From positions 1 through 8,581 of the forward strand of contig JBMNSS010000115.1 of assembly GCA_050945315.1 (NCBI GenBank): 8,581 bases of DNA, in the 5' to 3' direction. Source of the stretch: DTU080 sp050945315. Its GTDB lineage: Bacteria; Bacillota; Limnochordia; DTU080. Positions 1-6,797 of the stretch are shown in pieces (within the stretch, counting starts at the first letter, position 1; the number at the start of each line of letters is the position of its first letter). The notes under the pieces were generated by a model, which was given only the letters and a program-made list of their open reading frames with translations, ran no database searches and was not told the DNA's origin. The position numbers were made by a program, and so were the translations under genes.

Positions 1-366
1 TTCAAAGGCCTTCACGGAGGCATCGACGGCCTCTTTTATGTTGATCGTCACTGCCCGCGTCGGCTTGATGAACTCCACAGCCAAAATCGCGTCTTCTTCG
101 TCCAACTGTACCCCGTAGGGAAGACGCACGGCGACAAAGACGTGCTCTTTGCCGGTCTTGGCCGTCGCCTCTTCCACGGCCAACTGGGACAGGCGTCCAG
201 CCAGAGTGGCATCTTGCCCTCCCGATATACCCAAGACGAAACCATTGGCTCCGGTATGAAGCAAATACTCCGTGAGAAACTCCACCCGCTCGCCGATCTC
301 TTGCTCCGGATCGATGCCGGGTTTCACATTCAACTCCCGAATGATGCGCTCTTGCATCTTTCTCAT
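1..366 (-). CDS. nadE: NH3-dependent NAD(+) synthetase, N-terminal fragment (3' end beyond window)
   Basis: NadE catalyses the last step of NAD synthesis in the cytoplasm: deamido-NAD (NaAD) + ATP + ammonia to NAD + AMP + PPi. The 122 visible codons align by memory along their whole length with Bacillus NadE: an N-terminal helix (MQERIIRELNVKPGIDP), then GFVLGISGGQDATLAG carrying the N-type ATP pyrophosphatase P-loop at residues 48-53, then VAVRLPYGVQLDEEDA and EFIKP. No glutaminase domain precedes it, so this is the short ammonia-using form (family length about 270 residues, so more than half is missing). The start is ATG at 366; a second in-frame ATG at 357 is possible. It lies 49 bp downstream of tex on the same strand with no terminator between, so co-transcription is likely. 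Oddity: the last P-loop residue, normally Ser (SGGxDS), is Ala (GCC at 208-210). Identity is near certain; activity is open. Confidence 0.93.
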   Translation of the reverse strand, partial: MRKMQERIIRELNVKPGIDPEQEIGERVEFLTEYLLHTGANGFVLGISGGQDATLAGRLSQLAVEEATAKTGKEHVFVAVRLPYGVQLDEEDAILAVEFIKPTRAVTINIKEAVDASVKAFE

Positions 367-415
367 AAACAGCCGACCTTCTTTCTCCCGCCCGCCAGAC
401 GACGCGCGCTGAGTG

Positions 416-2578
416 TCAAGTCTCGTCTCGCACAAGAGCCAAGGAGATCCTTCCCCGCTCAAGATCCGCATCCAAAACCTCTACTTTGACGGCTTCCCCC
501 ACCGCTACGGCATCCAGGGGATGCTTGATGTAGCCACCTCCGAATTTCGAGATATGAATGAGGCCTCCCTTTTCGACCCCGATATCCACGAAGGCGCCGA
601 AATCCACAACGTTGGTGACCGTCCCGGTCAGACGCATCCCCGGACGCAACTCCTCCATATGGAGGATGTCCCGGCGGAAAGGCGGCGGAGGAAGCTCGGT
701 GCGCGGATCGAGTCCGGGACGCTGCAAAGCCTCCAGGATATCGATCACGGTTGGCACCCCGGCACCCAAAGCGGCGGCCGCCTCTTCCGGGTCGATCTGC
801 AACGTCACACCGGCCCGCACGGCCTCCATGGGCAGACCCGCCATATGGAGAATCCTTTCGGCCAACTCATACGACTCGGGGTGGACCGCCGTGGCATCCA
901 AAGGCCCGGCCCCGTCGGGAATCCGCAAAAAACCCGCCGCCTGTTCGAAAGTCTTAGGCCCCAGCCCCTTCACCTTCAGCAAGTCTTGCCGCCCGGCAAA
1001 CGGGCCGTTTTCCTCCCGATGGCTGACGATGCGCCGGCTCAGCGTGGCATTGAGCCCGGCAATATACTGCAAAAGGGAGGCCGAGGCGGTATTGAGATTG
1101 ACTCCGACGCGATTGACACATGATTCGACCACATCCGCCAGAGCCTGAGCCAAAGCCTTCTGATCCACATCATGCTGATACTGCCCCACGCCGATGGACT
1201 TGGGCTCGATCTTCACCAGCTCGGCAAGGGGATCCTGCACACGCCTGGCGATCGAGACCGCCCCCCGCATGGAGACGTCCAGGTCCGGAAGCTCCTCACC
1301 GGCCAGCTCGGACGCGGAATAGACGGAGGCTCCGGCCTCACTGACGATGATGTAGTTGACGTTCGGCAACGACTGAATCACCTCAGCGACCAGTCTTTCC
1401 GTCTCCCGGGAGGCCGTGCCGTTGCCGACGGCCACCAGATCCACACCATGAGCGATGATCATCTCATGCAGTATGGCCGCCGCCTCTTCGTATCTGTTTT
1501 GAGGAGGATGGGGATACAAGGTTCCCGTCGCCAACAAGCGACCGGTCTCATCGACGACGGCCGCCTTACAGCCGGTGCGAAAACCCGGATCAAGCCCCAA
1601 CACCTTAACATCCCGCACCGGAGGCTGCATCAGCAGACTGTCCAAGTTGCGGGCAAAGACGCTGATCGCCTGCCGCCCGGCATCCTCGGTCAACTGCCGT
1701 CTGATCTCCCGCTCCAAAGCGGGGGAGAGCAAGCGCTTGTAACCGTCCAGCAGCATATCCTCAAGGAAAGCAGCCACCTTGGCATCTCGCACCTTGATCC
1801 AATGGCGCTTCAGATACTGCAGTATGTCCTCTTCGGGCAACTCGACGATGACCCGCAGTACTTCCTCCCGCTCGCCGCGATCAATCGCCAAGACCGCATG
1901 GGGGCGCACCTCACGCACGGGGCGGCTGAAGTCATAGTAATCCTCATAGGGGGTGCGTCGGCCTCGATCCTCCTCGGCCAATGCGCATTCAGAACGGATC
2001 ACCGCTTGCCGCTCGACAAGCCTGCGCAAGGCGGCCCGAGTGGCCGGATCATCGGAGACTTGCTCAGCGAGGATGTCTGCCGCGCCCGCCAAGGCCTCTT
2101 GTGCATCACCCACCTCCGTGCTCCGCGCCATCCGTTCGAGCCCGGCCCAGTCGGCATCCCGGGCCGTCAAGGCCTCAGCCAACGGTTCGAGACCCCGCTC
2201 TTTGGCTATAGAAGCCCGCGTCCGCCGCTTAGGCCGGTAGGGCCGGTACAGATCTTCCACTCGTTGACGGCTGTCGGCCTCACTGATGGCGGCTTCCAAT
2301 TCAGGCGTCAGCTTCTCCTGTGCCTGCAAGAGACTGATTACTTCTCTCTTGCGCGCCTGCAGGGCCCGCCAGCGCTGAGCCTCCGCGGCGATCTCACGCA
2401 GCTGCCGCTCATCAAGGCCCCCGGTGACTTCCTTCCTGTAGCGAGCCACAAAGGGAATGGTGTCTCCCGCATCCAGAAGCTGCAGGGCCCGGACTATCTG
2501 ATCCGCCGGCACTGCTGTCTGTGATGCGATATGCACCGCTGTTGTCCTGGCATCGTCGGTGATAGGCATCAGCTCCAC
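416..2578 (-). CDS. tex: Tex family RNA-binding transcription accessory protein
   Basis: Tex is the bacterial relative of eukaryotic Spt6, a cytoplasmic nucleic-acid-binding protein associated with transcription. The protein is 720 residues from the chosen start, a normal length. Visible domains in order: the Tex N-terminal helical region with IPFVARYRKEVTGGLDE (about residues 41-57) and EDLYRPYRPKRRTRA (108-122); a YqgF/RNase H-like domain beginning VLGLDPGFRTGCKAAVVD (326-343) and including EAGASVYSASELA (414-426); a helix-hairpin-helix region (NLNTASASLLQYIAGL, 494-509, and VKGLGPKTFEQAAGFL, 536-551); and a C-terminal S1 RNA-binding domain (about 646-715, GTVTNVVDFGAFVDIG). Start choice: GTG at 2578 has AAGGAG (2589-2594) 10 nt upstream. 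ATG at 2569 has only a GGAG 3 nt away. A TTG at 2623 would add residues unlike the family. It is divergent from the YdcZ-like gene and probably leads an operon with nadE. Identity is very secure; the start is moderately so. Confidence 0.96.
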   Translation of the reverse strand: MELMPITDDARTTAVHIASQTAVPADQIVRALQLLDAGDTIPFVARYRKEVTGGLDERQLREIAAEAQRWRALQARKREVISLLQAQEKLTPELEAAISEADSRQRVEDLYRPYRPKRRTRASIAKERGLEPLAEALTARDADWAGLERMARSTEVGDAQEALAGAADILAEQVSDDPATRAALRRLVERQAVIRSECALAEEDRGRRTPYEDYYDFSRPVREVRPHAVLAIDRGEREEVLRVIVELPEEDILQYLKRHWIKVRDAKVAAFLEDMLLDGYKRLLSPALEREIRRQLTEDAGRQAISVFARNLDSLLMQPPVRDVKVLGLDPGFRTGCKAAVVDETGRLLATGTLYPHPPQNRYEEAAAILHEMIIAHGVDLVAVGNGTASRETERLVAEVIQSLPNVNYIIVSEAGASVYSASELAGEELPDLDVSMRGAVSIARRVQDPLAELVKIEPKSIGVGQYQHDVDQKALAQALADVVESCVNRVGVNLNTASASLLQYIAGLNATLSRRIVSHREENGPFAGRQDLLKVKGLGPKTFEQAAGFLRIPDGAGPLDATAVHPESYELAERILHMAGLPMEAVRAGVTLQIDPEEAAAALGAGVPTVIDILEALQRPGLDPRTELPPPPFRRDILHMEELRPGMRLTGTVTNVVDFGAFVDIGVEKGGLIHISKFGGGYIKHPLDAVAVGEAVKVEVLDADLERGRISLALVRDET

Positions 2579-2640
2579 ATCATGCACGCTCCTTGTCTGG
2601 CGATCGAAGTATAGCCCGGTCAATGCCTGCTTATATTACC

Positions 2641-2665
2641 GACAGTGGAGGGAGATCACACTGTC
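2641..2665 (+). promoter_or_regulatory. Perfect 7-bp dyad enclosing the SD and start codon of the YdcZ-like gene
   Basis: GACAGTG (2641-2647) and CACTGTC (2659-2665) are exact reverse complements separated by 11 nt. As RNA this could form a 7-bp hairpin whose loop holds most of the Shine-Dalgarno sequence (GGAGGGAG, 2647-2654) and whose 3' arm contains the proposed CTG start (2661-2663). As DNA it is a symmetric operator-like site in the tex/YdcZ divergent region, about 63 bp upstream of the tex start. A translational switch, a protein-binding site and chance are all possible. Only the symmetry and position are directly seen. Confidence 0.45.
2647..2654 (+). promoter_or_regulatory. Shine-Dalgarno that decides a CTG start
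   Basis: GGAGGGAG ends 6 nt before CTG 2661. No ATG, GTG or TTG in the right frame lies within normal spacing. The next in-frame TTG (2682) has no purine-rich sequence before it, and the only in-frame ATG upstream (2559) lies inside tex on the other strand and would add about 34 uncharacteristic residues. Confidence 0.65.
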
Positions 2666-3101
2666 AACCCAACTGATTGCCTTGACTGTTGCCGCCGCGG
2701 CCGGCCTGTTGATGGCCGTCCAGGGTACGCTCAACTCAGGCCTGGGCAAAGCCGTGGGCTTGCTCGAGGCGACTCTTCTTGTTCACGTCATCAGCAGTCT
2801 TTTCACTCTCGTCTTACTGCTGGCCGGTCTGGGCTCCGGGCAGTGGTCTGAGCTGGGCCGAATACCGTGGTACTTCTACCTCGGAGGCTTCCTCGGAGTG
2901 GGTATCACCTATGGGGTGGTGCGGGCAGTGCCCCTGGTCGGAGTGGCGCCCGCCACCACGGCCATCATCGTCGGGCAGGTGGCCACGGCGGCCCTCATAG
3001 ATCACCTGGGTCTGCTCGGTATGGAAAAACTGGGTTTTGAATGGCTCAACGGTCTCGGACTGCTCTTGCTCGCCGCCGGCGGCTATCTGCTTTTACGTTG
3101 A
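2661..3101 (+). CDS. YdcZ-type (DUF606) DMT superfamily small membrane protein
   Basis: A 146-residue, very hydrophobic inner-membrane protein. It resembles the DMT_YdcZ family (small transporters of the drug/metabolite superfamily, usually about 140-150 residues with five membrane segments, substrate mostly unknown). Likely membrane segments: 5-22, 35-56, 69-88, about 90-116, and 129-145. Family-like features are the early AGLLMAVQGTLNSGLGK (14-30), the glycine-rich YFYLGGFLGVGITYG (71-85), and VGVAPATTAIIVGQVATA (93-110) in the fourth segment. The start is taken as CTG 2661, because a strong ribosome binding site sits 6 nt upstream and the resulting protein begins just before the first membrane helix, as in the family. 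Such proteins often act as homo- or hetero-oligomers; no partner gene is visible here. The stop overlaps the end of helD on the other strand. Family is fairly sure; substrate is unknown. Confidence 0.82.
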   Translation: MSTQLIALTVAAAAGLLMAVQGTLNSGLGKAVGLLEATLLVHVISSLFTLVLLLAGLGSGQWSELGRIPWYFYLGGFLGVGITYGVVRAVPLVGVAPATTAIIVGQVATAALIDHLGLLGMEKLGFEWLNGLGLLLLAAGGYLLLR

Positions 3102-5363
3102 CGCAAACAGCTGCGGATCCATATCGCGCAACAGCGGACTCACCTCACCGGTATGGTACACATGAAGTTCGTGCAGAGCGCGCGTGCACGCCGTGTACAA
3201 CAAGCCCCGCTCCGGCTCCCCGTATCTATGCGCGCCGGCATCATAGATCAAGACCGCATCGAATTCCAGGCCCTTGGCCAGATAGGCCGGCAAGACAAGC
3301 AGGCCCTTTATGAAATGCTCATCCTCGGCAGTGATCAAGTGCACGGGGAGCTCTTCATGTAAGGACTGATAGACTCGGAGCGCCTCGGCGTTCGTCTTGC
3401 ATAAAACGGCGACGGAACCGTGTTTTCGGTCAGCATGCCACGTTTCAAGATCCTGCCGCACCTGTTCCAGGAGCTCTTTTTCGCTTGACAGACGACGCAA
3501 CCAGGGCTTGGGCCCTTGGCGCCGCACGAGCTCCGCCTGGTCCGGTTCAGCCAGAAGATGGCGGGCGAACTGCATGATCTGTTCCGTCGAACGATAGCTT
3601 TTCGTCAGAGATATCGAGGCCGCACTCTCTTGACGGCCCAAGGCGGCGGCGATCTGCTCATGATCGGCGGCCTGCACATACGGATGGACGCTTTGATGCC
3701 TGTCTCCCAGGACCGTCAGGCTGCAGCGAGGGAAGAGCATCCCCAAAAGCTCATACTGCAGGGGGGTGTAATCCTGCGCTTCATCGACGATAACATGCCG
3801 GACGGCATTGAGAACGGGTCCTCCTTCGATCGCCCGCTTCAAATACAAGACAGGGGCCACATCTTCATAAAAAAGGCTACGGTCAGCCAGGGCAGCCAAG
3901 GTCTGGTCACGGATCAGCCCCCAGTTGTCCGGCAGCCGCCCGCCCGATAGTCTTTGCATGAGGCGCGTATCTTTGAACAGACGAGTGTAGGCCCGAGCGT
4001 AATCGAAGGAGGCCCAGGCGGCCAAGCGATCTTTCAGCGGCGCGAATTCCTCCTTGGCCCGTTTGCGGCTTTCTTTTTCCAGTTCCCATTCAAACATGCG
4101 GTCAGGGCCGCTGGACAGTATCTCCCGCCACAGCCGACGACGGGTCTCCTCAAGAGGCTGCAAAAGAAAAAGAACACGCTGCCGGATCTTTTCCAGCCGT
4201 TTAGCATAGGCCAAATCACCGTAACTCTCCGTGAAAAGACGCCGCATCTCTTCTTCGGACACGATCACTTGCCCGTCATGGACCACATCCGGGAACTTGA
4301 GGCCCTCGCCGCTTTCCAGAAAACGGACATAGTTGCGAAGCACCTCCAGAAACCGCGGAGAGGACTTGTAACGGATCCCTTCCACACGTCCGGGAAAACC
4401 GCCGTCGTGTTGCGGGGCCAAAAGATACTCCAGCTGAGAGTAGGCTCCCTCCACGCGGAAGCGGGAGTCCAGCTCGCGCAGGGCGTATTCGTGCATCGTG
4501 GTCTGCTGAATGTTCTCTTCGCCCAGCTCAGGCAGCACTGCCGAGATATAGTCACTGAACACCCGATTGGGAGAGAAGATGACGATGTCGCTCGCTCTGA
4601 GACTGTCCCGGTGCTTGTAGAGCAGATAGGCGGCGCGATGAAGAGCGATGGCCGTCTTTCCGCTGCCGGCGGGACCTTGAACCATCAGCAGAGTGTGGCC
4701 TTGATCACGAATGACCCGGTTTTGCTCCCGTTGGATGCTGGTCACAATGCTTCTCATCTTCTCGTCGGTCTGCCGCCCGAGAAGCTCCTGCAACATCTCG
4801 TCATCGATCTTGAGATCGGTGTCAAACATATACTCCAGGCGACCGTCGACGATCTTGAACTGACGCTTCAGCGTCACAACACCGGAGATGACCCCGTCCT
4901 CACACTCATACTCGGCCGGACCCAGCTCCGCATCGTAAAAAAGGCTACAGACCGGTGCCCGCCAGTCAAAGACTTCTATCTCCCCCGTGGTCGGGTCATG
5001 GAGAGTGCCGATGCCAACGTAGATAGGTTGAGCTTCGGCGGCACCGGACTCCCTGAAATCTATGCGCCCGAAATACGGGGAATCCAGCATTCGCTCCAGG
5101 CGCAGTTCCTGCTGTTTGTAAAAGGCCAGGCTGCGCTCTTGTTGTCCGAGTGCCGTAGTCGCTTGGGCAAGCTCAATCCAGTCTTCGCTGCTGAGCACTT
5201 GTCGGGGAGCGTCTTCCCACATGTCGCGCCGCTGTTGCCGAGCGCTTCCGGTTTGCGCCCGCACCACAGAGCGCGCCTCGTCGAGCAGGCGCTCCACCAA
5301 CTTGACCACGAAGGCCAGTCTGGCGGTCTCTTCATGCCGGTCTTGCCTTTCTGCCATTGGCAC
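3093..5363 (-). CDS. helD: RNA polymerase recycling motor HelD (UvrD/Rep-like superfamily 1 ATPase)
   Basis: HelD binds RNA polymerase and uses ATP to release it from nucleic acid, recycling stalled enzyme in Gram-positive bacteria. The protein is 756 residues, close to Bacillus HelD. It opens with a charged helical region (about 1-100) corresponding to the coiled-coil arm that enters the polymerase secondary channel; the acidic stretch WEDAPRQVLSSEDW (49-62) may be its tip. Then: FDWRAPVCSLFYD (132-144), the Walker A loop QGPAGSGKTAIALHR (229-243), motif Ia-like IFSPNRVFSDYI (262-273), Walker B VDEAQDYTPLQ (526-536), motif III GDRHQSVHP (553-561), motif IV SYRSTEQI (589-596), motif V PAYLAKGLEFDAV (692-704) and motif VI YTACTRALHEL (723-733). 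No key residue appears lost. GTG 5363 is preferred because GGGAGG (5369-5374) lies 5 nt upstream; ATG 5357 is the alternative at 11 nt. It appears monocistronic, with its own promoter candidate. Confidence 0.95.
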   Translation of the reverse strand: MPMAERQDRHEETARLAFVVKLVERLLDEARSVVRAQTGSARQQRRDMWEDAPRQVLSSEDWIELAQATTALGQQERSLAFYKQQELRLERMLDSPYFGRIDFRESGAAEAQPIYVGIGTLHDPTTGEIEVFDWRAPVCSLFYDAELGPAEYECEDGVISGVVTLKRQFKIVDGRLEYMFDTDLKIDDEMLQELLGRQTDEKMRSIVTSIQREQNRVIRDQGHTLLMVQGPAGSGKTAIALHRAAYLLYKHRDSLRASDIVIFSPNRVFSDYISAVLPELGEENIQQTTMHEYALRELDSRFRVEGAYSQLEYLLAPQHDGGFPGRVEGIRYKSSPRFLEVLRNYVRFLESGEGLKFPDVVHDGQVIVSEEEMRRLFTESYGDLAYAKRLEKIRQRVLFLLQPLEETRRRLWREILSSGPDRMFEWELEKESRKRAKEEFAPLKDRLAAWASFDYARAYTRLFKDTRLMQRLSGGRLPDNWGLIRDQTLAALADRSLFYEDVAPVLYLKRAIEGGPVLNAVRHVIVDEAQDYTPLQYELLGMLFPRCSLTVLGDRHQSVHPYVQAADHEQIAAALGRQESAASISLTKSYRSTEQIMQFARHLLAEPDQAELVRRQGPKPWLRRLSSEKELLEQVRQDLETWHADRKHGSVAVLCKTNAEALRVYQSLHEELPVHLITAEDEHFIKGLLVLPAYLAKGLEFDAVLIYDAGAHRYGEPERGLLYTACTRALHELHVYHTGEVSPLLRDMDPQLFAST

Positions 5364-5389
5364 TGAATCCTCCCTGCTTAATGCTACCT

Positions 5390-5417
5390 ATAGTGCTACA
5401 CCTGTATCGTAGCCTAT
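5390..5417. repeat. Imperfect inverted repeat over the helD -10/start region
   Basis: ATAGTGCTAC (5390-5399) and GTAGCCTAT (5409-5417) are reverse complements except for one extra base in the left arm, with a 9-nt spacer. The right arm covers the proposed helD -10 hexamer and the left arm the early transcript. It could be an operator for a repressor or a weak leader hairpin. The imperfect match leaves chance possible. Confidence 0.3.
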
Positions 5418-5439
5418 GGTCACCGAGAAACGATGTCAA
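5411..5439 (-). promoter_or_regulatory. helD: Candidate sigma-A promoter of helD
   Basis: Reading the minus strand, a perfect -35 hexamer TTGACA (5439-5434) is followed after 17 nt by TAGGCT (5416-5411), a 3/6 match to TATAAT including the key A2 and T6. A start near 5404 would give a leader of about 40 nt before the helD GTG. It lies just downstream of the 14-bp inverted repeat that follows the solute-binding protein gene, consistent with helD having its own transcript. Confidence 0.5.
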
Positions 5440-5458
5440 GTAAATCGACCGCTTGAAT

Positions 5459-5498
5459 CGACAAGACCGTCGCAGCCTGGGCCCCGACGGTCTTGTCG
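5459..5498 (-). terminator. Strong 14-bp inverted repeat, terminator-like but without adjacent U-tract
   Basis: CGACAAGACCGTCG (5459-5472) and CGACGGTCTTGTCG (5485-5498) are exact reverse complements around a 12-nt loop. It lies 27 bp after the stop of the solute-binding protein gene and about 20 bp before the helD -35 box, where a terminator is expected. However, neither strand has a T-run directly after the stem; the nearest T5 is on the plus strand about 13 nt away. It may be a U-less terminator, an mRNA 3'-end stabilising hairpin or a binding site. Confidence 0.45.
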
Positions 5499-5525
5499 TC
5501 TTCCGGTGCCGTTTTTCAGCCCGGT

Positions 5526-6797
5526 CTATTCTGCCCACAGCTTATCCAACTCGACCTGCAGCTGATTCTGCATGGTCTCTAAGAAGTTCTCCAAGGCCAA
5601 TGTTCCGTTGAGCACCTGACGGAAAGCGGGCTCGAATATGCCCCGCATCGCCCCTTCGGCTTGGGTCAGTGTGTGCGGATACATGTCCGCATCCATGGAG
5701 GCCTCTGTCACCTGCAGCAAATAGTCACGCACATGGGGTTCGGCATAGCCCAAGAAATTCCCTATTTTGCGCAGAGTGGGCGGATGCGCCGGTATACGTC
5801 CCGTCGCCTCCATCATTTTCACCTGTGACTCTTCATTCATGCCCAGAAAAGCGACCCAGCGAAAGGCCCATTCCTGCTGATTGGAAGCCGCCGGTACATG
5901 GAACGGGCCGAACATCGTCTGGGCTCCTCTCCGCATTGGTCCCTTGGGCTGGACCACGGCCTCGAAAACATCACCGTCCGGGGTGAAATTGGAACTGTGC
6001 GCTCCAGTGGCATAGAGATTGATGGCATTGCCGCGCTTGGTGAAAAACGACTGAGAACCCATCCAGCCGCGCTGTGTCAATTCAGCGTAGAAGCCCAGTC
6101 CCGTGCGGACTGCCGGGTGTAACATGTTCACACGCCGCGGGTGGATATAGCTGTCGAACATGCTCCCGCCGGCTTGATGAACGGCCGGTGAGACATTGAT
6201 AAACGAACTGCTGAAAGTGACCGCCCCGGTCTCGAGGACTCCGTCGCCGTCCGTGTCTTTGAGAAGACGTCCCGCATTGTTGCGCAACCAATCCCACGTC
6301 CACTCATCGCCCAGTTTGCGCAGCGGAGAGAGGCCGATCTCGTCAAAATACGTACGATTGTACGAGGCCACCACGCCGTAGAGCTGGCTGGGAATCCCGT
6401 ACAACCTGCCTTCCTTCATCAAGACGAGCTGCGCAAAAGGCAGCATGTCCCGGTCAAGACTGATCCTTTCCGCTTTGGCATAGGGCAGGAGGTCAGCCAA
6501 AGAGTCGGTGAACGAGAAAGCCATGAAACTGTGCGTCGAATCCAAGACATCGACCTGGGTGCCGGACGCGATGAGCAGTTGCACCTTGGTCGTGTAATCG
6601 GCCTGCTGTGCAAATACCTCGACTTCCACGTCGGGGTATTTAGCCTCAAACGCCCGCGCCCGTTCATTCAAGAAGTCCAGAAACGGTTCCCCGTGATCAG
6701 CCATCACGTGCACTATCTTCGTCGTCGCCGCATCGGCCAAAGACGCTACCGCCAAAAAGACCAATACCACAGCGAAAATGTCACGCATCCTGATCAT
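5526..6797 (-). CDS. Extracellular solute-binding protein, family 1 (ABC sugar-type)
   Basis: The predicted 423-residue exported protein would capture a solute, probably a carbohydrate, for an ABC importer. It begins with a classical signal peptide (MIRMRD, hydrophobic core about 7-19, likely cleavage after ALADA-type ASLADA near residue 23). There is no lipobox and no cysteine anywhere in the protein. The mature part has family features: an N-terminal beta strand IVHVMADHG, FEAKYPDVEVEVFA (50-63), KVQLLIASGTQVDVL (71-85), GRLYGIPSQLYGVVASYNRTYFDEIGL (130-156) where the protein inspects the closed cleft, and a calcium-loop-like DTDGDG (181-186) often seen in these proteins. The C-terminal half has WAFRWVAFLGM and a family-like helical tail. 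ATG 6797 is chosen because AAGGAGGAG (6805-6813) lies 7 nt upstream and it places the signal peptide first. No permease or ATPase gene lies in the window. Family is confident; ligand is unknown. Confidence 0.88.
   Translation of the reverse strand: MIRMRDIFAVVLVFLAVASLADAATTKIVHVMADHGEPFLDFLNERARAFEAKYPDVEVEVFAQQADYTTKVQLLIASGTQVDVLDSTHSFMAFSFTDSLADLLPYAKAERISLDRDMLPFAQLVLMKEGRLYGIPSQLYGVVASYNRTYFDEIGLSPLRKLGDEWTWDWLRNNAGRLLKDTDGDGVLETGAVTFSSSFINVSPAVHQAGGSMFDSYIHPRRVNMLHPAVRTGLGFYAELTQRGWMGSQSFFTKRGNAINLYATGAHSSNFTPDGDVFEAVVQPKGPMRRGAQTMFGPFHVPAASNQQEWAFRWVAFLGMNEESQVKMMEATGRIPAHPPTLRKIGNFLGYAEPHVRDYLLQVTEASMDADMYPHTLTQAEGAMRGIFEPAFRQVLNGTLALENFLETMQNQLQVELDKLWAE

Noticed and set aside
1172..2524. 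Long open frame on the plus strand (about 450 codons) opposite tex
   Set aside because: Antisense shadow of an intact Tex gene; the predicted protein is low in recognisable structure and has no ribosome binding site that stands out.
2559..2660. ATG 2559 as start of the YdcZ-like gene
   Set aside because: It lies inside tex on the other strand, lacks a ribosome binding site, and would put a non-family hydrophilic segment before the first membrane helix.
2579..2660. Possible -10 boxes (TATATT plus strand; TATAAG and TATACT minus strand) between tex and the YdcZ-like gene
   Set aside because: None has a reasonable -35 hexamer at 16-18 nt, so no promoter is claimed although one must exist nearby.
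3072..3083. GCCGCCGGCGGC palindrome near the end of the YdcZ-like gene
   Set aside because: It has no loop and lies within Ala/Gly codons of a membrane helix; best explained by coding composition.
3954..5366. Long open frame on the plus strand (about 470 codons) opposite helD
   Set aside because: It is fully antisense to a canonical helD with all ATPase motifs. Its translation shows no domain or normal composition, and long antisense frames are common in G+C-rich coding DNA.
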